A DNA stretch of 64,000 bases. Source: Fictibacillus aquaticus. Lineage in GTDB: Bacteria > Bacillota > Bacilli > Bacillales > Fictibacillaceae. Shown piece by piece: positions 37,386 through 46,889 of this stretch; position 1 is the first letter of the stretch, and every line of letters begins with the position of its first letter. Position numbers and translations under genes: made by a program. The stretch spans positions 1 to 64,000 of the forward strand of contig NZ_NOII01000001.1 in assembly GCF_002245695.1 (NCBI RefSeq). Direction: 5' to 3'. The notes beneath the pieces are model-generated. The model did no database searches, was not told the origin of the DNA, and saw only the letters and a list, made by a program, of their open reading frames with translations.

Positions 37386-38567
37386 ATGGCCGGGAAACGA
37401 AATCAAAGCAGGATCATCCTGCATGTAGATATGAACAGCTTTTACGCTTCGGTTGAAACGGCGCTGAATCCAGATCTTAAAGGAAAGCCGCTGGCGATCG
37501 CAGGAAACGTAGAAGAACGAAAAGGCATCATCGTAACGTGCAGCTATGAAGCGAGAACTTTTGGGATCAAGGCCACTATGCCGCTTTGGCAGGCTAAGAA
37601 ACTATGCCCGTCACTGATCGTACTGCCGCCGTCGTTCGACCGTTATCGTGACTACTCTTCCCGTATGTTTGATGTGTTGAGAACGTACTGCTCTCTTGTT
37701 GAACCGGTTTCCATCGATGAAGGATATATGGATATAACAGGAAGCAGCGTTCATCCAGTGGACCTTGCGCGCAAGATTCAAGCAGCACTCATCGATGATC
37801 TTCAGCTTCCGTCCAGTATCGGCATAGCACCCAATAAATTTCTAGCGAAAACAGCTTCAGATATGAAGAAGCCTATGGGTATCACGGTATTGCGAAAACG
37901 CGACTTGCCAGAAATGCTCTGGCCCCTGAAGGCGGGTGAGATGCACGGAATCGGGAAAAAAACCGAGGAGAAACTGAACGGATATGGCATCGTAACAATT
38001 GGTGATCTAGCGAGAGCGGACTTATATGCCATGAAGCAGAGGTTTGGCATTAACGGGATCAAAATGGTGGAACGTGCGAACGGGGTGGACAGGCGCCTTG
38101 TGGATCCGGACTCAGCAAATGATCATCAGTCTGTAGGGAGTTCGACCACCCTTGCAGAAGACGGCGGACATGAAAATGAACTTCTCCCTGTGCTGAAAAG
38201 TCTTTCGGCAAAAGTGGCGGACAGACTGCGGAAGAAAGAGCTGGTAGCCATTGCGATTCAGGTGACGATACGATACAGTGACCGTAAAACCGTCACAAGA
38301 AGCCGAAAGCTCCTGAACCCTGTTACGTCTGCAAAAGATATTGAAGCAGAGGCTGTCCGGCTTTTTAAAGAAAACTGGTGTCATGAACCTGTGCGTCTTC
38401 TCGGCGTTTCAGCTGCTGAAGTGCTGCCCATCTCAGAAGCGTACCGCCAGCTTGACCTTTTCTCTCTCGAAAGGGAAGAAAAGGACATTAAGCTTTATGA
38501 AGTCATGGAAGAGATTAGAAAAAAGCATGGCAGCGGTTCAATATACCGGAGGAAAGACAGAAGGTAA
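37386..38567 (+). CDS. dinB: DNA polymerase IV (Y-family, YqjH/PolYA)
   Basis: Translesion polymerase, 393 residues. Catalytic acids are D15 (HVDMNSFYASVE) and D111-E112 (VSIDEGYMDI). The palm/fingers/thumb are followed by a little-finger domain (about 250-360) and a sliding-clamp motif QLDLF near 360. ATG 37386 is preferred because AAAGGAG is 9 bases before it. No LexA box is visible upstream, unlike the second Y-family polymerase at 48.7 kb. A PAP2 gene follows after 12 bases. Confidence 0.95.
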   Translation: MAGKRNQSRIILHVDMNSFYASVETALNPDLKGKPLAIAGNVEERKGIIVTCSYEARTFGIKATMPLWQAKKLCPSLIVLPPSFDRYRDYSSRMFDVLRTYCSLVEPVSIDEGYMDITGSSVHPVDLARKIQAALIDDLQLPSSIGIAPNKFLAKTASDMKKPMGITVLRKRDLPEMLWPLKAGEMHGIGKKTEEKLNGYGIVTIGDLARADLYAMKQRFGINGIKMVERANGVDRRLVDPDSANDHQSVGSSTTLAEDGGHENELLPVLKSLSAKVADRLRKKELVAIAIQVTIRYSDRKTVTRSRKLLNPVTSAKDIEAEAVRLFKENWCHEPVRLLGVSAAEVLPISEAYRQLDLFSLEREEKDIKLYEVMEEIRKKHGSGSIYRRKDRR

Positions 38568-38579
38568 TCGAAGGGGGAT

Positions 38580-39245
38580 ATGATCTTGGCAATAAGGAAG
38601 TATGCTCTGCCATTATTGGCTGCAGCTGTCTTGTTATGTCTGTTCATGCTGCTGGCAATATATTATGAATCCGCTTTTTTGAGAAAGTATGACCTCATGC
38701 TGGTACATGCTGCATCTCGTCTTCAGACTCCGTTTCTTGACGATGTATTCATTCTTATTTCAAACAGCGCATCACGTCCCTCAGAATTTTTCTTGCTCGC
38801 TGTTTTTTCTCTTTGGTGTGTAATAGTGAAAAAGAGGGTGGCAGAACCAATCTTGCTTGCTGCGTCTTTAATCGGGGTCAGATATATGAACAGCTGGCTG
38901 AAAAGCGTTTTTGAGCGCGATCGCCCCGCCTTTCAGCCAGTAATAGAAGCACCAGGCTTCAGCTTCCCAAGCGGGCATGCGATGATTTCTTTGGCGTTTT
39001 TTTTCCTGCTTTTTATAATATTATCCAGGGTTATCGGTGCATCAAGGTCGAAGACGAAAATTATCTTGATCGTAACGGGGGTATTTGTCTTTTTAGTCGG
39101 GTTCAGCAGGGTGTATCTTGGGGTGCATTATCCGAGTGATATATTGGCAGGATTTTCTGCAGGATTGCTCTGGCTGATGCTGAGCCTGGCACTGTATAAG
39201 CTTATTCCGCATTCAAAATCGCCTGACCATCTTAAACGGAGGTAG
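38580..39245 (+). CDS. PAP2-family membrane phosphatase
   Basis: 221 residues, about six membrane segments. All three phosphatase motifs are present: KSVFERDRP near 105-113, PSGH near 128-131 and SRVYLGVHYPSD near 170-185. It probably removes phosphate from undecaprenyl or phosphatidylglycerol-type lipids on the outer membrane face; the exact substrate cannot be read. It is squeezed between polymerase IV and rnz with 2-12 base gaps. Confidence 0.88.
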   Translation: MILAIRKYALPLLAAAVLLCLFMLLAIYYESAFLRKYDLMLVHAASRLQTPFLDDVFILISNSASRPSEFFLLAVFSLWCVIVKKRVAEPILLAASLIGVRYMNSWLKSVFERDRPAFQPVIEAPGFSFPSGHAMISLAFFFLLFIILSRVIGASRSKTKIILIVTGVFVFLVGFSRVYLGVHYPSDILAGFSAGLLWLMLSLALYKLIPHSKSPDHLKRR

Positions 39246-39247
39246 TT

Positions 39248-40159
39248 ATGGAACTGTATTTTTTAGGAACTGGTGCAGGTATGCCATTTAAAGAACGGAA
39301 CACGAGTGCTGTTGCTTTAAGGATGGAAAAAAGCGGAGGCATCTGGCTGTTCGACTGCGGAGAAGCCACTCAGCACCAGTTTCTTCATTCATCGCTCAAG
39401 CTTGGGAAAATAAAAAAGATATGGGTCACCCACCTGCATGGGGACCATATCTTCGGTCTTCCTGGTCTGCTTGGAAGCCGATCTTTCATGCAGAGCGAAG
39501 ATGATCTTACTTTATACGGTCCTGATGGATTAGACCGTTTTGTATCTGCATCGCTTGAGACAAGCGGCACTTTTCTTTCATATCCCCTGCATATTGAAAC
39601 GATCGAGGATGGGTGCTGGTATGAATTCGAACATTCACGCGTACTAGTGAAAAAATTGAACCATACAGTGCCTTCCTATGGTTTTAGAATCGAGGAAAAG
39701 AGCCGGCCGCCTCGTTTAAAGGCTGACTTGCTGAAGAAAAAAGGAGTTCTCCCTGGACCGCTATACAATGAGCTGAAAAACGGCAGAGATGTAACGCTTG
39801 AGAGCGGAGAAGTGCTAAAAAGTGCTCATTATCTGCATAAGCCTGAAAAAGGAAAAACAGCGGCCATCCTGGGAGACACATCACCTTGTGAAGCGGCTGT
39901 AGAATTAGCCAAAGATGCAGATGTTCTCGTGCATGAGTCGACATTTTCTTCCCAGCTCAAAGACCATGCGGAAAAGTTCGGGCACAGCACAGCGATGCAC
40001 GCAGCCCATACAGCACGTGATGCAAATGCAAAAATGCTTATTCTGACCCATATTTCTGCGCGTTATCATAAAGAAGAAAGCCAAATTTTACTGGATGAAG
40101 CACAGCCTATTTTCAGGAATACATATATAGCCAATGATTTTTCAAGTTTCAAGATTTAG
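39248..40159 (+). CDS. rnz: Ribonuclease Z
   Basis: tRNA 3'-end endonuclease, 303 residues. The metallo-beta-lactamase motif is H62-x-H64-x-D66-H67 (THLHGDHIFG), the long exosite arm is at about 160-190, and the later metal ligands lie in ILGDTSPC and LILTHISARY. ACGGAGG precedes ATG 39248, two bases after the PAP2 stop. Matches yqjK of B. subtilis in position and size. Confidence 0.95.
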   Translation: MELYFLGTGAGMPFKERNTSAVALRMEKSGGIWLFDCGEATQHQFLHSSLKLGKIKKIWVTHLHGDHIFGLPGLLGSRSFMQSEDDLTLYGPDGLDRFVSASLETSGTFLSYPLHIETIEDGCWYEFEHSRVLVKKLNHTVPSYGFRIEEKSRPPRLKADLLKKKGVLPGPLYNELKNGRDVTLESGEVLKSAHYLHKPEKGKTAAILGDTSPCEAAVELAKDADVLVHESTFSSQLKDHAEKFGHSTAMHAAHTARDANAKMLILTHISARYHKEESQILLDEAQPIFRNTYIANDFSSFKI

Positions 40160-40256
40160 TTCGTATGATCATACGCAAAAACTGGATATTGTCCGAAGAA
40201 ATTGAGAAAGTCATTAACTCACAAGTTTGGTGTAAAGAAGTAAGGCATGTTTAAAA

Positions 40257-40292
40257 TAAGGGCTCCTCATGAAAATCAAACATCATGGCCCT
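40257..40292 (+). terminator. Possible rnz terminator, first hairpin
   Basis: AAGGGC and GCCCTT pair with CATG/CATG inside, followed by a short T stretch. Weaker than the hairpins that follow at 40309-40366. Confidence 0.4.
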
Positions 40293-40308
40293 TGTTTTGA
40301 TTCATATA

Positions 40309-40366
40309 AAAAAACCGGTTAATTTCAACCGGTTTCAATGTCCTCGGATTGCTCCGGGCTTTTTTA
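40309..40366. terminator. Back-to-back terminators for rnz (+) and namA (-)
   Basis: AAAACCGGTT...AACCGGTTTC (40309-40336) reads as a terminator with T run on the minus strand, for namA. CCTCGGA...TCCGGGC plus six T (40342-40366) reads as one on the plus strand, for rnz. Confidence 0.7.
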
Positions 40367-40373
40367 TATATTG

Positions 40374-41390
40374 TTACCATCCGCGTTCATATTGCTTAGG
40401 AGCGGCTATTTCAGTTCTGAGTTCTTTTGCAGCTTCTCTTGGCCAGTACGGGTTACGCAGCAGCTCGCGGCCGATGAAAACAAGATCAGCACGGCCGTTC
40501 TGTATGATCTCTTCAGCTTGAATGCCAGTTGTGATCAATCCCACTGCCCCTGTTGGGATATCCGCCTCTGACCTAATTTTTTCAGAAAATTTCACTTGAT
40601 ATCCAGGGAAAACAGGGATTTTTGCCGGAACAACCGCACCAGAGCTGCAGTCGATCAGGTCAACTCCGTCCTCCTTCATCCATTTTGCGAACGTGGTGTA
40701 ATCTTCAACACTGTTGCCGTCAGGATGATAATCATGAGCAGAGATTCTGACGAAAAGCGGTCCGTTCCAAACTTGCCGAACTGCCGCGATAATTTCCTGC
40801 AGGAATCGGTATCTTTTCTGCTGGCTGCCTCCGTAAGAGTCGCTCCGCCTGTTCGTGAGCGGGGAAAGAAATTCATTGATCAAATATCCATGTGCTCCGT
40901 GAATTTCGATCACATCAAAGCCTGCCTCTTTTGCCCGGCGTGCGCCTGCTTGAAAAGCCGAAATCGTCTCATTGATCTGTTCGATCGTCATTTCCTCAGG
41001 TTTCTTCATCTGCTCATCGAACGCGATTGGTGACGGTGCGATGATTGGACCGTCGATCATTGCCTTTCTGCCGGCATGGGCGATCTGGATCGCTGATTTC
41101 GAACCCGCACTGTGAATAGCATCGCTGATCCGCTTAAGACCGGTGATATGCGAGTCATTCCAGATGCCCAGGTCATTTTTAGAAATTCTGCCTTGCTCTG
41201 TCACGGCTGAGGCTTCCAGCATGATAAGCCCTGTCTGTCCTACTGCTCTGGAATGATAATGCGTAACGTGCCAGCCGGTCGCTACTCCATCCTCTGCTGA
41301 ACATGAATACATGCACATGGGTGACATGACAATACGGTTGGGTAAAGTGACGTTTTTGATGCTGTAAGGTTCAAATAATAATGCTGCCAA
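40374..41390 (-). CDS. namA: NADPH dehydrogenase NamA (YqjM-type old yellow enzyme)
   Basis: FMN ene-reductase that reduces activated C=C bonds and related electrophiles. I start it at TTG 41390: AAGGAG lies 8 bases before it, whereas the longer GTG start at 41399 would leave 1 base. The protein is then 338 residues, the YqjM length, and the class-defining residues fall on YqjM numbers: Cys26 and Tyr28 (SPMCMYS) and Arg336 in the C-terminal YERGW. The HGAH pair ([11 protein letters not shown]) near 164-167 binds substrate. Confidence 0.95.
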   Translation of the reverse strand: MAALLFEPYSIKNVTLPNRIVMSPMCMYSCSAEDGVATGWHVTHYHSRAVGQTGLIMLEASAVTEQGRISKNDLGIWNDSHITGLKRISDAIHSAGSKSAIQIAHAGRKAMIDGPIIAPSPIAFDEQMKKPEEMTIEQINETISAFQAGARRAKEAGFDVIEIHGAHGYLINEFLSPLTNRRSDSYGGSQQKRYRFLQEIIAAVRQVWNGPLFVRISAHDYHPDGNSVEDYTTFAKWMKEDGVDLIDCSSGAVVPAKIPVFPGYQVKFSEKIRSEADIPTGAVGLITTGIQAEEIIQNGRADLVFIGRELLRNPYWPREAAKELRTEIAAPKQYERGW

Positions 41391-41467
41391 GTGGTCCACT
41401 CCTTGTTTCTGAGCTGATTTTCTTTAAAGGTAACATAACGTCTGGCACTGTTAAAAGGATATGCACC

Positions 41468-42217
41468 TCAGTAAAGTATTCGAGATTCTTTTTGCAGACT
41501 GTCACGAAGAGAGCATGCTAAGCCCGGATCGTCTGTGATAACGGCATCAGCTTGCCATTTAAAGAAATAAGACAGCCACCGCTTGCTGTTGACGGTGTAC
41601 GGCCTTAGGGTAATCCCGGCGATCTTATAGCCTTGCATAATTTCCGGAAACAGCGTTTTGTAATGAGGATGAGCACTTCTGGCGCCTAGATACCTAACAT
41701 AGTTCCAAGGCTCATAAAGCCCGGAAGAGTACAGCGGTGCGAGGTCAATGTCAGGGTCGAGCAGCCGCAGTGCCCTGATGCTGTAGTGGTTGAAAGACGA
41801 AAACACAATCCTGTCTGTCATATTATACTGTCTGGCAAGAGCATAGACTTTGTGCTCGATTCCTTCATAAGGGATGATGTTGTTTTTGAGCTCAATGTTC
41901 AGCTGCAGAGAAGTATGAGCAGCCCACGCTAGAAATTCTTCCAATAACGGGATGCGCTCTAAGGCATAATCATGGTGAAACCAGCTGCCTGCGTCAAGCT
42001 TTCTCAAATCATCCGCCATATAATCCGATACGTTCCCTTTTGCTCCGGTTGTCCGTTTTAATGATTCATCATGGATAATCACAGGCACACCGTCCTTCGA
42101 CAGCTGCACATCAATCTCAATTCCGTCCACACCGTATTGCAGAGCCTTGTAAAAAGCAGACATTGTATTTTCGGGAGCTTCTCTTGATGCCCCCCGATGC
42201 GAGAAGATGAGTGTCAT
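41468..42217 (-). CDS. Glycerophosphodiester phosphodiesterase
   Basis: 249 residues, GDPD family TIM barrel that cleaves glycerophosphodiesters to glycerol 3-phosphate. The signature is at the N-terminus: FSHRGASREAPENT with H7, then DGIEIDVQLSKDGVPVIIHDE with the metal acids. There is no signal peptide, so it works in the cytosol, perhaps on phospholipid turnover products. ATG 42217 follows AGGAG by 8 bases; the upstream GTG 42226 and ATG 42223 are too close to that site. Confidence 0.92.
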   Translation of the reverse strand: MTLIFSHRGASREAPENTMSAFYKALQYGVDGIEIDVQLSKDGVPVIIHDESLKRTTGAKGNVSDYMADDLRKLDAGSWFHHDYALERIPLLEEFLAWAAHTSLQLNIELKNNIIPYEGIEHKVYALARQYNMTDRIVFSSFNHYSIRALRLLDPDIDLAPLYSSGLYEPWNYVRYLGARSAHPHYKTLFPEIMQGYKIAGITLRPYTVNSKRWLSYFFKWQADAVITDDPGLACSLRDSLQKESRILY

Positions 42218-42270
42218 TAACATCACTCCTGACGAAAGTATCTTGATTTCACTTTACCCCAAAATGACGG

Positions 42271-42306
42271 AAAAGACTCTCCCTTTCCTTCTAAAGGAGG
42301 GAGAGC
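42271..42306 (-). terminator. Terminator after the 55-residue minus-strand gene
   Basis: On the minus strand CTCTCCC pairs with GGGAGAG around a purine/pyrimidine loop, followed by TCTTTT. Confidence 0.75.
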
Positions 42307-42309
42307 CTG

Positions 42310-42477
42310 CTAGCGCTTTTTTAAAGTTGACGGCTGTTCAATAAGTGCTCCTCGTTCAGCCATCCATTCAATGAATCGAAGTTCTTTTTCCGTAAGAGAC
42401 CGTTTTGTAAAATCTTCAAACTGTTTTTGCAGTTCGAGAATCCGGCTGGTTGCTGCTGTGTAAGAAGACAAAAGCAT
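42310..42477 (-). CDS. Small hypothetical protein, 55 residues
   Basis: I do not recognise a family. The protein is hydrophilic and likely helical: TSRILELQKQFEDFTKRSLT, then EKELRFIEWMAERG and a basic C-terminus TLKKR. It is probably real, because ATG 42477 has GGGAGG at the right distance, a near-consensus promoter lies upstream (TTGACA, 17 bases, TATCAT), and a terminator follows. A longer ORF to 42702 has no support and overlaps the divergent gene. Confidence 0.7.
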   Translation of the reverse strand: MLLSSYTAATSRILELQKQFEDFTKRSLTEKELRFIEWMAERGALIEQPSTLKKR

Positions 42478-42507
42478 AACCTCCCTGTTGGTCAACTTCT
42501 TTCTTTT

Positions 42508-42536
42508 ATGATAAAGGCGATGCCAGTTAATGTCAA
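42508..42536 (-). promoter_or_regulatory. Strong sigma-A promoter for the 55-residue gene
   Basis: On the minus strand TTGACA (42536-42531), exactly 17 bases, TATCAT (42513-42508). It is the best match to the consensus in this region. Confidence 0.8.
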
Positions 42537-42610
42537 TTTGATTTGATGGACAAGAAGTTTGATTAACAGACAAAATGCGCAATCTATACAAAAGAGAGGT
42601 GTAGACTGCA

Positions 42611-42958
42611 ATGAAAAAATGGTGGCTGATTTTAACCATATTATGCTTTACCTTATCTGTTTCCCCGCGATCGATTTCAGCTGAAAGCGTTCCCGCAGCC
42701 AACCCCCCTGACTATGTTGAACCAGAGTATGCCAAATGGGGCAGGCTGGCAGTGTTCGAAACAGGAAAGCGCTACCCGACCTGGAACATCGTCGATTACC
42801 TTTATGTCGGAAAAACACCTGTCAACGGCAATGCCGATCTCCAGACGTTCAAGCTCTGGCTTAGAAAGGACGGAAGGGAAATGGGCGTTATTATTGTCAT
42901 CACGGTGAGTAAAAACGGAGCTTTTAAAAGCATTTCATTTCGCGAAACGGACCGATAA
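42611..42958 (+). CDS. yqzG: Secreted DUF3889 protein (YqzG-like)
   Basis: 115 residues with a clear signal peptide (KKWWLILTILCFTLSVSP, cleavage after SISA near 24) and a DUF3889 domain: EYAKWGRLAVFETGKRYP, IVDYLYVGKT, FKLWLRKDGREMGV. Exported to the wall or medium; function unknown. B. subtilis YqzG has the same domain and a similar position. GAGAGGTG precedes the start and a strong terminator follows. Confidence 0.85.
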   Translation: MKKWWLILTILCFTLSVSPRSISAESVPAANPPDYVEPEYAKWGRLAVFETGKRYPTWNIVDYLYVGKTPVNGNADLQTFKLWLRKDGREMGVIIVITVSKNGAFKSISFRETDR

Positions 42959-42965
42959 GATGAAC

Positions 42966-43000
42966 ATAAAAGGCTCCTGCAGCTTGCAGGAGCCTTTTAT
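42966..43000 (+). terminator. Terminator after yqzG
   Basis: AAAAGGCTCCTGCA-gct-TGCAGGAGCCTTTT, a perfect stem with T tail. Confidence 0.93.
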
Positions 43001-43098
43001 GCGTTTTTCTCTTCATTAATGGTATACTTTTGAAGAACAGATAATTGACTGATTTTTAAAAATAGTCTTGGCCTGCATAAAAAAGGAGTACATAACAG

Positions 43099-44067
43099 AT
43101 GAAGAACATCATAAAGATTGAACTGCCGACGCCTTTTGCAGTAGGCAGTGTGAACGCTTATTTAGTTGCTGGAAAAAATCCTGTTCTTGTTGACTGCGGT
43201 CCCCACACTGATGAAGCGAAAGAGGCGCTGATCAAAGGGGTTGAAGAAGCCGGTTTCACAATGCCGCAAATAACTGCAGCAATCCTGACGCATTACCATC
43301 CTGATCATGCCGGTCTAGCGCTTTGGCTGCAGCAGGAATACGGCATAAAAATCGCTGCCTTTCATGAAAGTGTGCCATTTTTCAGTGATGACCGAAACTT
43401 TCACGACAGCCGTATAGCCTTTTACAGGAACTTTTACAACGAAAATGGAGTGCCAGAAGCTCTCGTTGAAAAAGAACTCAAGAAGCTCATTGCTTACCGG
43501 AGCTATTGTCCTTCATTTTATCCAGATATCATGATTAAAGAAAATCTGGATGCTTGCCTTCTGCCGGACTGGAAAGCGGTGCATGTACCCGGTCACTCCC
43601 CTGATCATATTGCTTTGTTCCATGAGGGTGCTCGCACGCTGATCGGGGGGGACGTCCTGCTTCCTCGAATTTCATCCAACGCTTTGATCGAGCCGGAATA
43701 TGACGGAAAGAAAAGGATGAAAACACTTCTGCAATACAGAAATACACTCGGAGAGCTTGCGGCATTGAATATCATAAAGGTGTATCCAGGTCATGGTGAG
43801 CCATTTTCTGATGCATCTTCACTGGTCGGCGAGAGACTTCGTGACCATGATACACGTGCAGCACATATTCTTGATATTCTTAAGAAGCAGCCAGGCACTG
43901 CTTTTTCAGTCGCTGAAAGATTGTTTCCAAGGCTGTATAAAAAAGAAGCGGGGCTTGTTCTGTCAGAAGTGATCGGACATCTGGACCTGCTGGAGGAGAG
44001 GGAAATGGTGGTTCAAGAGAGCGGCAGCCAGAATGCATCACGTTATTTTGCAGAGGTGGCATTATGA
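43099..44067 (+). CDS. MBL-fold metallohydrolase (YqjP-like)
   Basis: 322 residues: metallo-beta-lactamase domain (about 10-240) with H65-x-H67-x-D69-H70 (THYHPDHAG), a second-metal motif VPGHSPDHIALF and VYPGHGEPF, then a C-terminal winged-helix-like tail (about 250-322) found in the YqjP/LACTB2-like subgroup. Substrate unknown; hydrolysis of thioesters or RNA is known in relatives. AAAGGAG precedes ATG 43099. The last 4 bases overlap the SDR gene, as yqjP-yqjQ in B. subtilis. Confidence 0.87.
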   Translation: MKNIIKIELPTPFAVGSVNAYLVAGKNPVLVDCGPHTDEAKEALIKGVEEAGFTMPQITAAILTHYHPDHAGLALWLQQEYGIKIAAFHESVPFFSDDRNFHDSRIAFYRNFYNENGVPEALVEKELKKLIAYRSYCPSFYPDIMIKENLDACLLPDWKAVHVPGHSPDHIALFHEGARTLIGGDVLLPRISSNALIEPEYDGKKRMKTLLQYRNTLGELAALNIIKVYPGHGEPFSDASSLVGERLRDHDTRAAHILDILKKQPGTAFSVAERLFPRLYKKEAGLVLSEVIGHLDLLEEREMVVQESGSQNASRYFAEVAL

Positions 44068-44861
44068 TGAAAAAAAGCTTGAGCGGAAAGCATGTTATCA
44101 TTACAGGCGCTTCGGGCGGACTTGGAGCACAGATCGCGCTGGACTGTGCCAGCTATGGAGCGGTGCCTGTATTGCTCGCGCGGAGGATCAGCCAGCTTGA
44201 GCAGGTGAAGCAGCGTGTGAAAGAACGAACAGGCACTGATTGCTTCATTTATGAATTGGATGTTTCTGACCGTGAACAGGTAAAGGAAGTGTTTGGGCAT
44301 ATTCTTCAGGAGATTCCTTTGCCGGATGTACTGATCAATAATGCCGGTTTCGGTGTGTTTGAAGAGTTTAAAGATGCTTCATGGAGCAATGTAGAAGGAA
44401 TGTTTCAGACTAACGTTCTTGGCCTGATGGCCTGCACACAGGAAGTGCTGCCGCTTATGCTGAAAAAGGGGTGCGGCCATATAATCAATATCGCTTCACA
44501 GGCAGGAAAGGTTTCGACCGCTAAATCTACTGTATATGCAGCCACGAAACATGCTGTTCTTGGCTTTACAAACGGTCTTCGGATGGAAGTGGGTGATCAT
44601 GGCATTGCTGTTACGGCTGTGAATCCCGGGCCGATCGCGACGGACTTTTTTTCCATCGCTGATTCTTCAGGCAGCTATGTGAAAAATGTCGCTAAATACA
44701 TGCTAAAGCCGGAGACCGTTTCTGCTGAAATCATCAAAGCTATTCATCGGCCGGTGCGGGAGATCAATCTGCCCAAATGGATGGGTTTTGGCAGCAGAAT
44801 GTATCAGCTGATGCCTTCTGTTGTGGAGCTGCTTGGCGGAAAAGCATTCAAACAAAAGTAG
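44064..44861 (+). CDS. Short-chain dehydrogenase (YqjQ-like)
   Basis: 265-residue classical SDR: NAD(P)-binding TGASGGLGAQIALDC near 14, NNAG in LINNAGFGVFEEF, catalytic Ser in INIASQAG and YxxxK in YAATKHAVLGF. Substrate unknown. The C-terminal WMGFGSRMYQLMPSV suggests weak membrane association. Starts inside the end of the MBL gene (ATGA overlap), so it is coupled to it. A terminator follows. Confidence 0.9.
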   Translation: MMKKSLSGKHVIITGASGGLGAQIALDCASYGAVPVLLARRISQLEQVKQRVKERTGTDCFIYELDVSDREQVKEVFGHILQEIPLPDVLINNAGFGVFEEFKDASWSNVEGMFQTNVLGLMACTQEVLPLMLKKGCGHIINIASQAGKVSTAKSTVYAATKHAVLGFTNGLRMEVGDHGIAVTAVNPGPIATDFFSIADSSGSYVKNVAKYMLKPETVSAEIIKAIHRPVREINLPKWMGFGSRMYQLMPSVVELLGGKAFKQK

Positions 44862-44888
44862 ACCATAAATATATTATGTTAACCCAAA

Positions 44889-44925
44889 GAGCGGAAACGT
44901 GAATTTTCACGTACCGCTTTTTTTA
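44889..44925 (+). terminator. Terminator after the SDR gene
   Basis: AGCGG-aaa-CGTGAA and TTCACG-ta-CCGCT with a run of seven T. Confidence 0.88.
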
Positions 44926-45024
44926 TTGTCGGGTAAGAAGATAATTAGTTTATTGAATCTTTTTGTGATTTAAAGGTTTTCATTAAATGCTGCAGGGTAC
45001 GTATGTTTTTATGGAGGTGGTCTT

Positions 45025-45552
45025 GTGAAAGATATGATCTGGCTTCTTGCCATCTTTCTATCTAGAGTCTGCGACATGAGTCTTGCAACCTTTCGGACTA
45101 TATTGCTCGTCCGGGGCAAGAAGTTTTTGGCAGCAGTCATCGGATTTTTCGAAGTGCTGATTTTTGTTGTCGTGCTCAGCAAAGTAATGAACAGCCTTGA
45201 TTCTCCCTTGCCGATATTAGCCTACTGTCTCGGTTTTGCTTTCGGAAATTATGTCGGCGGCTGGCTTGAAGGGAAAGCAGCTCTCGGAAACGTTCTCGTT
45301 CAGGTAATCTCCAAAACCGAAACAGATAAAATGATAACCATGGCAAGAGAGCGCGGTCTTGGAGTTACTGTCATTCCTGCAGAAGGGCTTTCAGGACCCA
45401 AGAAAGTGATCAATGTCCATGCTAAGCGCAAATGGCTGGATAAGATGCTGAATGAAATCGGCAGAATAGACCCTTCTGCCTATGTGTCAATTTATGATTC
45501 AAGGCAGACGGTCGGCGGATTCTTTGCAGCGAGCAAAGGCAAAAAGTCCTAA
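45025..45552 (+). CDS. UPF0316 membrane protein (DUF5698/DUF2179)
   Basis: 175 residues: three membrane segments in the first 85 residues (DUF5698; LSRVCDMSLATFRTILLVRG is the family signature) and a cytosolic DUF2179 domain (about 90-165; RERGLGVTVIPAEG, VINVHAKRKWLDKMLNEI). In B. subtilis the family includes YebE. No function is known; DUF2179 also occurs in c-di-AMP- or nucleotide-related membrane proteins. GTG 45025 has GGAGGTGG before it. Confidence 0.87.
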   Translation: MKDMIWLLAIFLSRVCDMSLATFRTILLVRGKKFLAAVIGFFEVLIFVVVLSKVMNSLDSPLPILAYCLGFAFGNYVGGWLEGKAALGNVLVQVISKTETDKMITMARERGLGVTVIPAEGLSGPKKVINVHAKRKWLDKMLNEIGRIDPSAYVSIYDSRQTVGGFFAASKGKKS

Positions 45553-45647
45553 GACGATGAGTCTTTAGACCTGTTTATAGTTTGTGCAGCTAACTAAAAG
45601 GGAATAGAGCATATATAACCGACAGAGAGAAAAGAGGTAATACAGCG

Positions 45648-46889
45648 ATGAAAAAATATGTGCTTATGATATCCGATCACGGTGACCCTCTAGCAAAACT
45701 TGGCGGAAGCCAAGCTGGCGGACAGAACAATTATGTCCATCAGCTTGCTTTGTCGCTCGAAAACAGGGGATGGACAGTTGATGTGGCCACACATTGGTGC
45801 GATAAGAACGTCCCTCAGGTTGAGGCCTTCGGAGAAAGGTCCCGAGTTATCCGCATAGCAGCAGGCTATAAGGGCTTTGTCTCAAAAAATGAACTGTTTG
45901 AGATGATGCCCGCATTTTTTAAAGAAATGGAAGAGATTCTTCCTCTTGATCAGTATGATCTGATTCATTCCCATTATTGGATCTCAGGGATACTGGCACG
46001 GCAGTTTAGAAGAAAATACGATATTCCGTTCATTCATACTTCTCATTCCCTTGGCATCGCCCGCCAAAAAGCGACGGGGGTTGCAGATGAGAGGAGGCTG
46101 TCTTATGAAAAAGGGATTTTACGGTCAGCGAACCGCGTGATCGCTACGACACAAAACGAAAAAAGCCTAATCCATGAGTTTGTAAAACAGCCTGCGCCAG
46201 TCGACATCATCCCGATCGGCGTTTCTTCCCTTTTCAAGCCATATCCGCATAAAAGCGTCCGCAGCCAGCTCGGGCTTCACGGACCTTCCATCGTTTATGC
46301 TGGAAGGCTGGAAGAAACAAAAGGTGTAAAAACGCTGCTTAACGCGTTCAGGCACCTTGTCAGGGTAGGTGATCTTCCTGACAGCACAAAGCTCTATCTG
46401 ATCGGCGGTGACGAGGATCAAATCGATTCCCGCGGCCTTCCCGTTAACGAGGAGTACCGCTCGCTCGTGAAAGGGATCGAGCAGAGAGTATCGTTCCTTG
46501 GCCCTAAAAACCAAGAGGAGCTCGCTCTTTATTTCAGTGCGGCAACGTGCAGCGTCGTCCCTTCTTATTACGAATCCTTCGGCATGGTGGCTGCCGAGGC
46601 ACAGGCTTGCGGCTGCCCGGTTATCGCTTCAAGAGTCGGAGGCCTTCAAGATGTAGTGGCGGAAGGAGAGACAGGTCTTCTCGTTCGTCCGAACGACGAA
46701 GAGGACCTCGCACTGACGCTTGAGATCCTTCTTCAGAACGAGCTGATCGCGAGCCGCCTTGGCAAGCAGGCAGCAAGGTTTGCCGATCAAGTATACCGCT
46801 GGCCGGCTATCGCACAGAAAATTGAGAAAAGCTACAAGGAGGTCCTCTCTCATGCCGCAAAAAAACGTTTCACATCTACTAGCTACTGA
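45648..46889 (+). CDS. Sucrose-phosphate-synthase-like glycosyltransferase (GT4)
   Basis: 413 residues, two-domain GT-B fold. The N-terminus ISDHGDPLAKLGGSQAGGQN is the signature of sucrose-phosphate synthase and related enzymes; the C-terminal half has VYAGRLEETKGVKTLLNAF and the E-x7-E motif ESFGMVAAEAQACG. The next gene is a phosphatase of the matching type and overlaps it, so the pair should make and dephosphorylate a sugar phosphate such as sucrose-6-phosphate; mannosylfructose or a glycosylglycerate-type osmolyte are alternatives. GAGGTAAT precedes ATG 45648. Confidence 0.82.
   Translation: MKKYVLMISDHGDPLAKLGGSQAGGQNNYVHQLALSLENRGWTVDVATHWCDKNVPQVEAFGERSRVIRIAAGYKGFVSKNELFEMMPAFFKEMEEILPLDQYDLIHSHYWISGILARQFRRKYDIPFIHTSHSLGIARQKATGVADERRLSYEKGILRSANRVIATTQNEKSLIHEFVKQPAPVDIIPIGVSSLFKPYPHKSVRSQLGLHGPSIVYAGRLEETKGVKTLLNAFRHLVRVGDLPDSTKLYLIGGDEDQIDSRGLPVNEEYRSLVKGIEQRVSFLGPKNQEELALYFSAATCSVVPSYYESFGMVAAEAQACGCPVIASRVGGLQDVVAEGETGLLVRPNDEEDLALTLEILLQNELIASRLGKQAARFADQVYRWPAIAQKIEKSYKEVLSHAAKKRFTSTSY

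Noticed and set aside
42478-42702. N-terminal extension of the 55-residue minus-strand protein to 130 codons
   Set aside because: It would overlap the divergent yqzG start and the promoter at 42508-42536; ATG 42477 has the ribosome-binding site.
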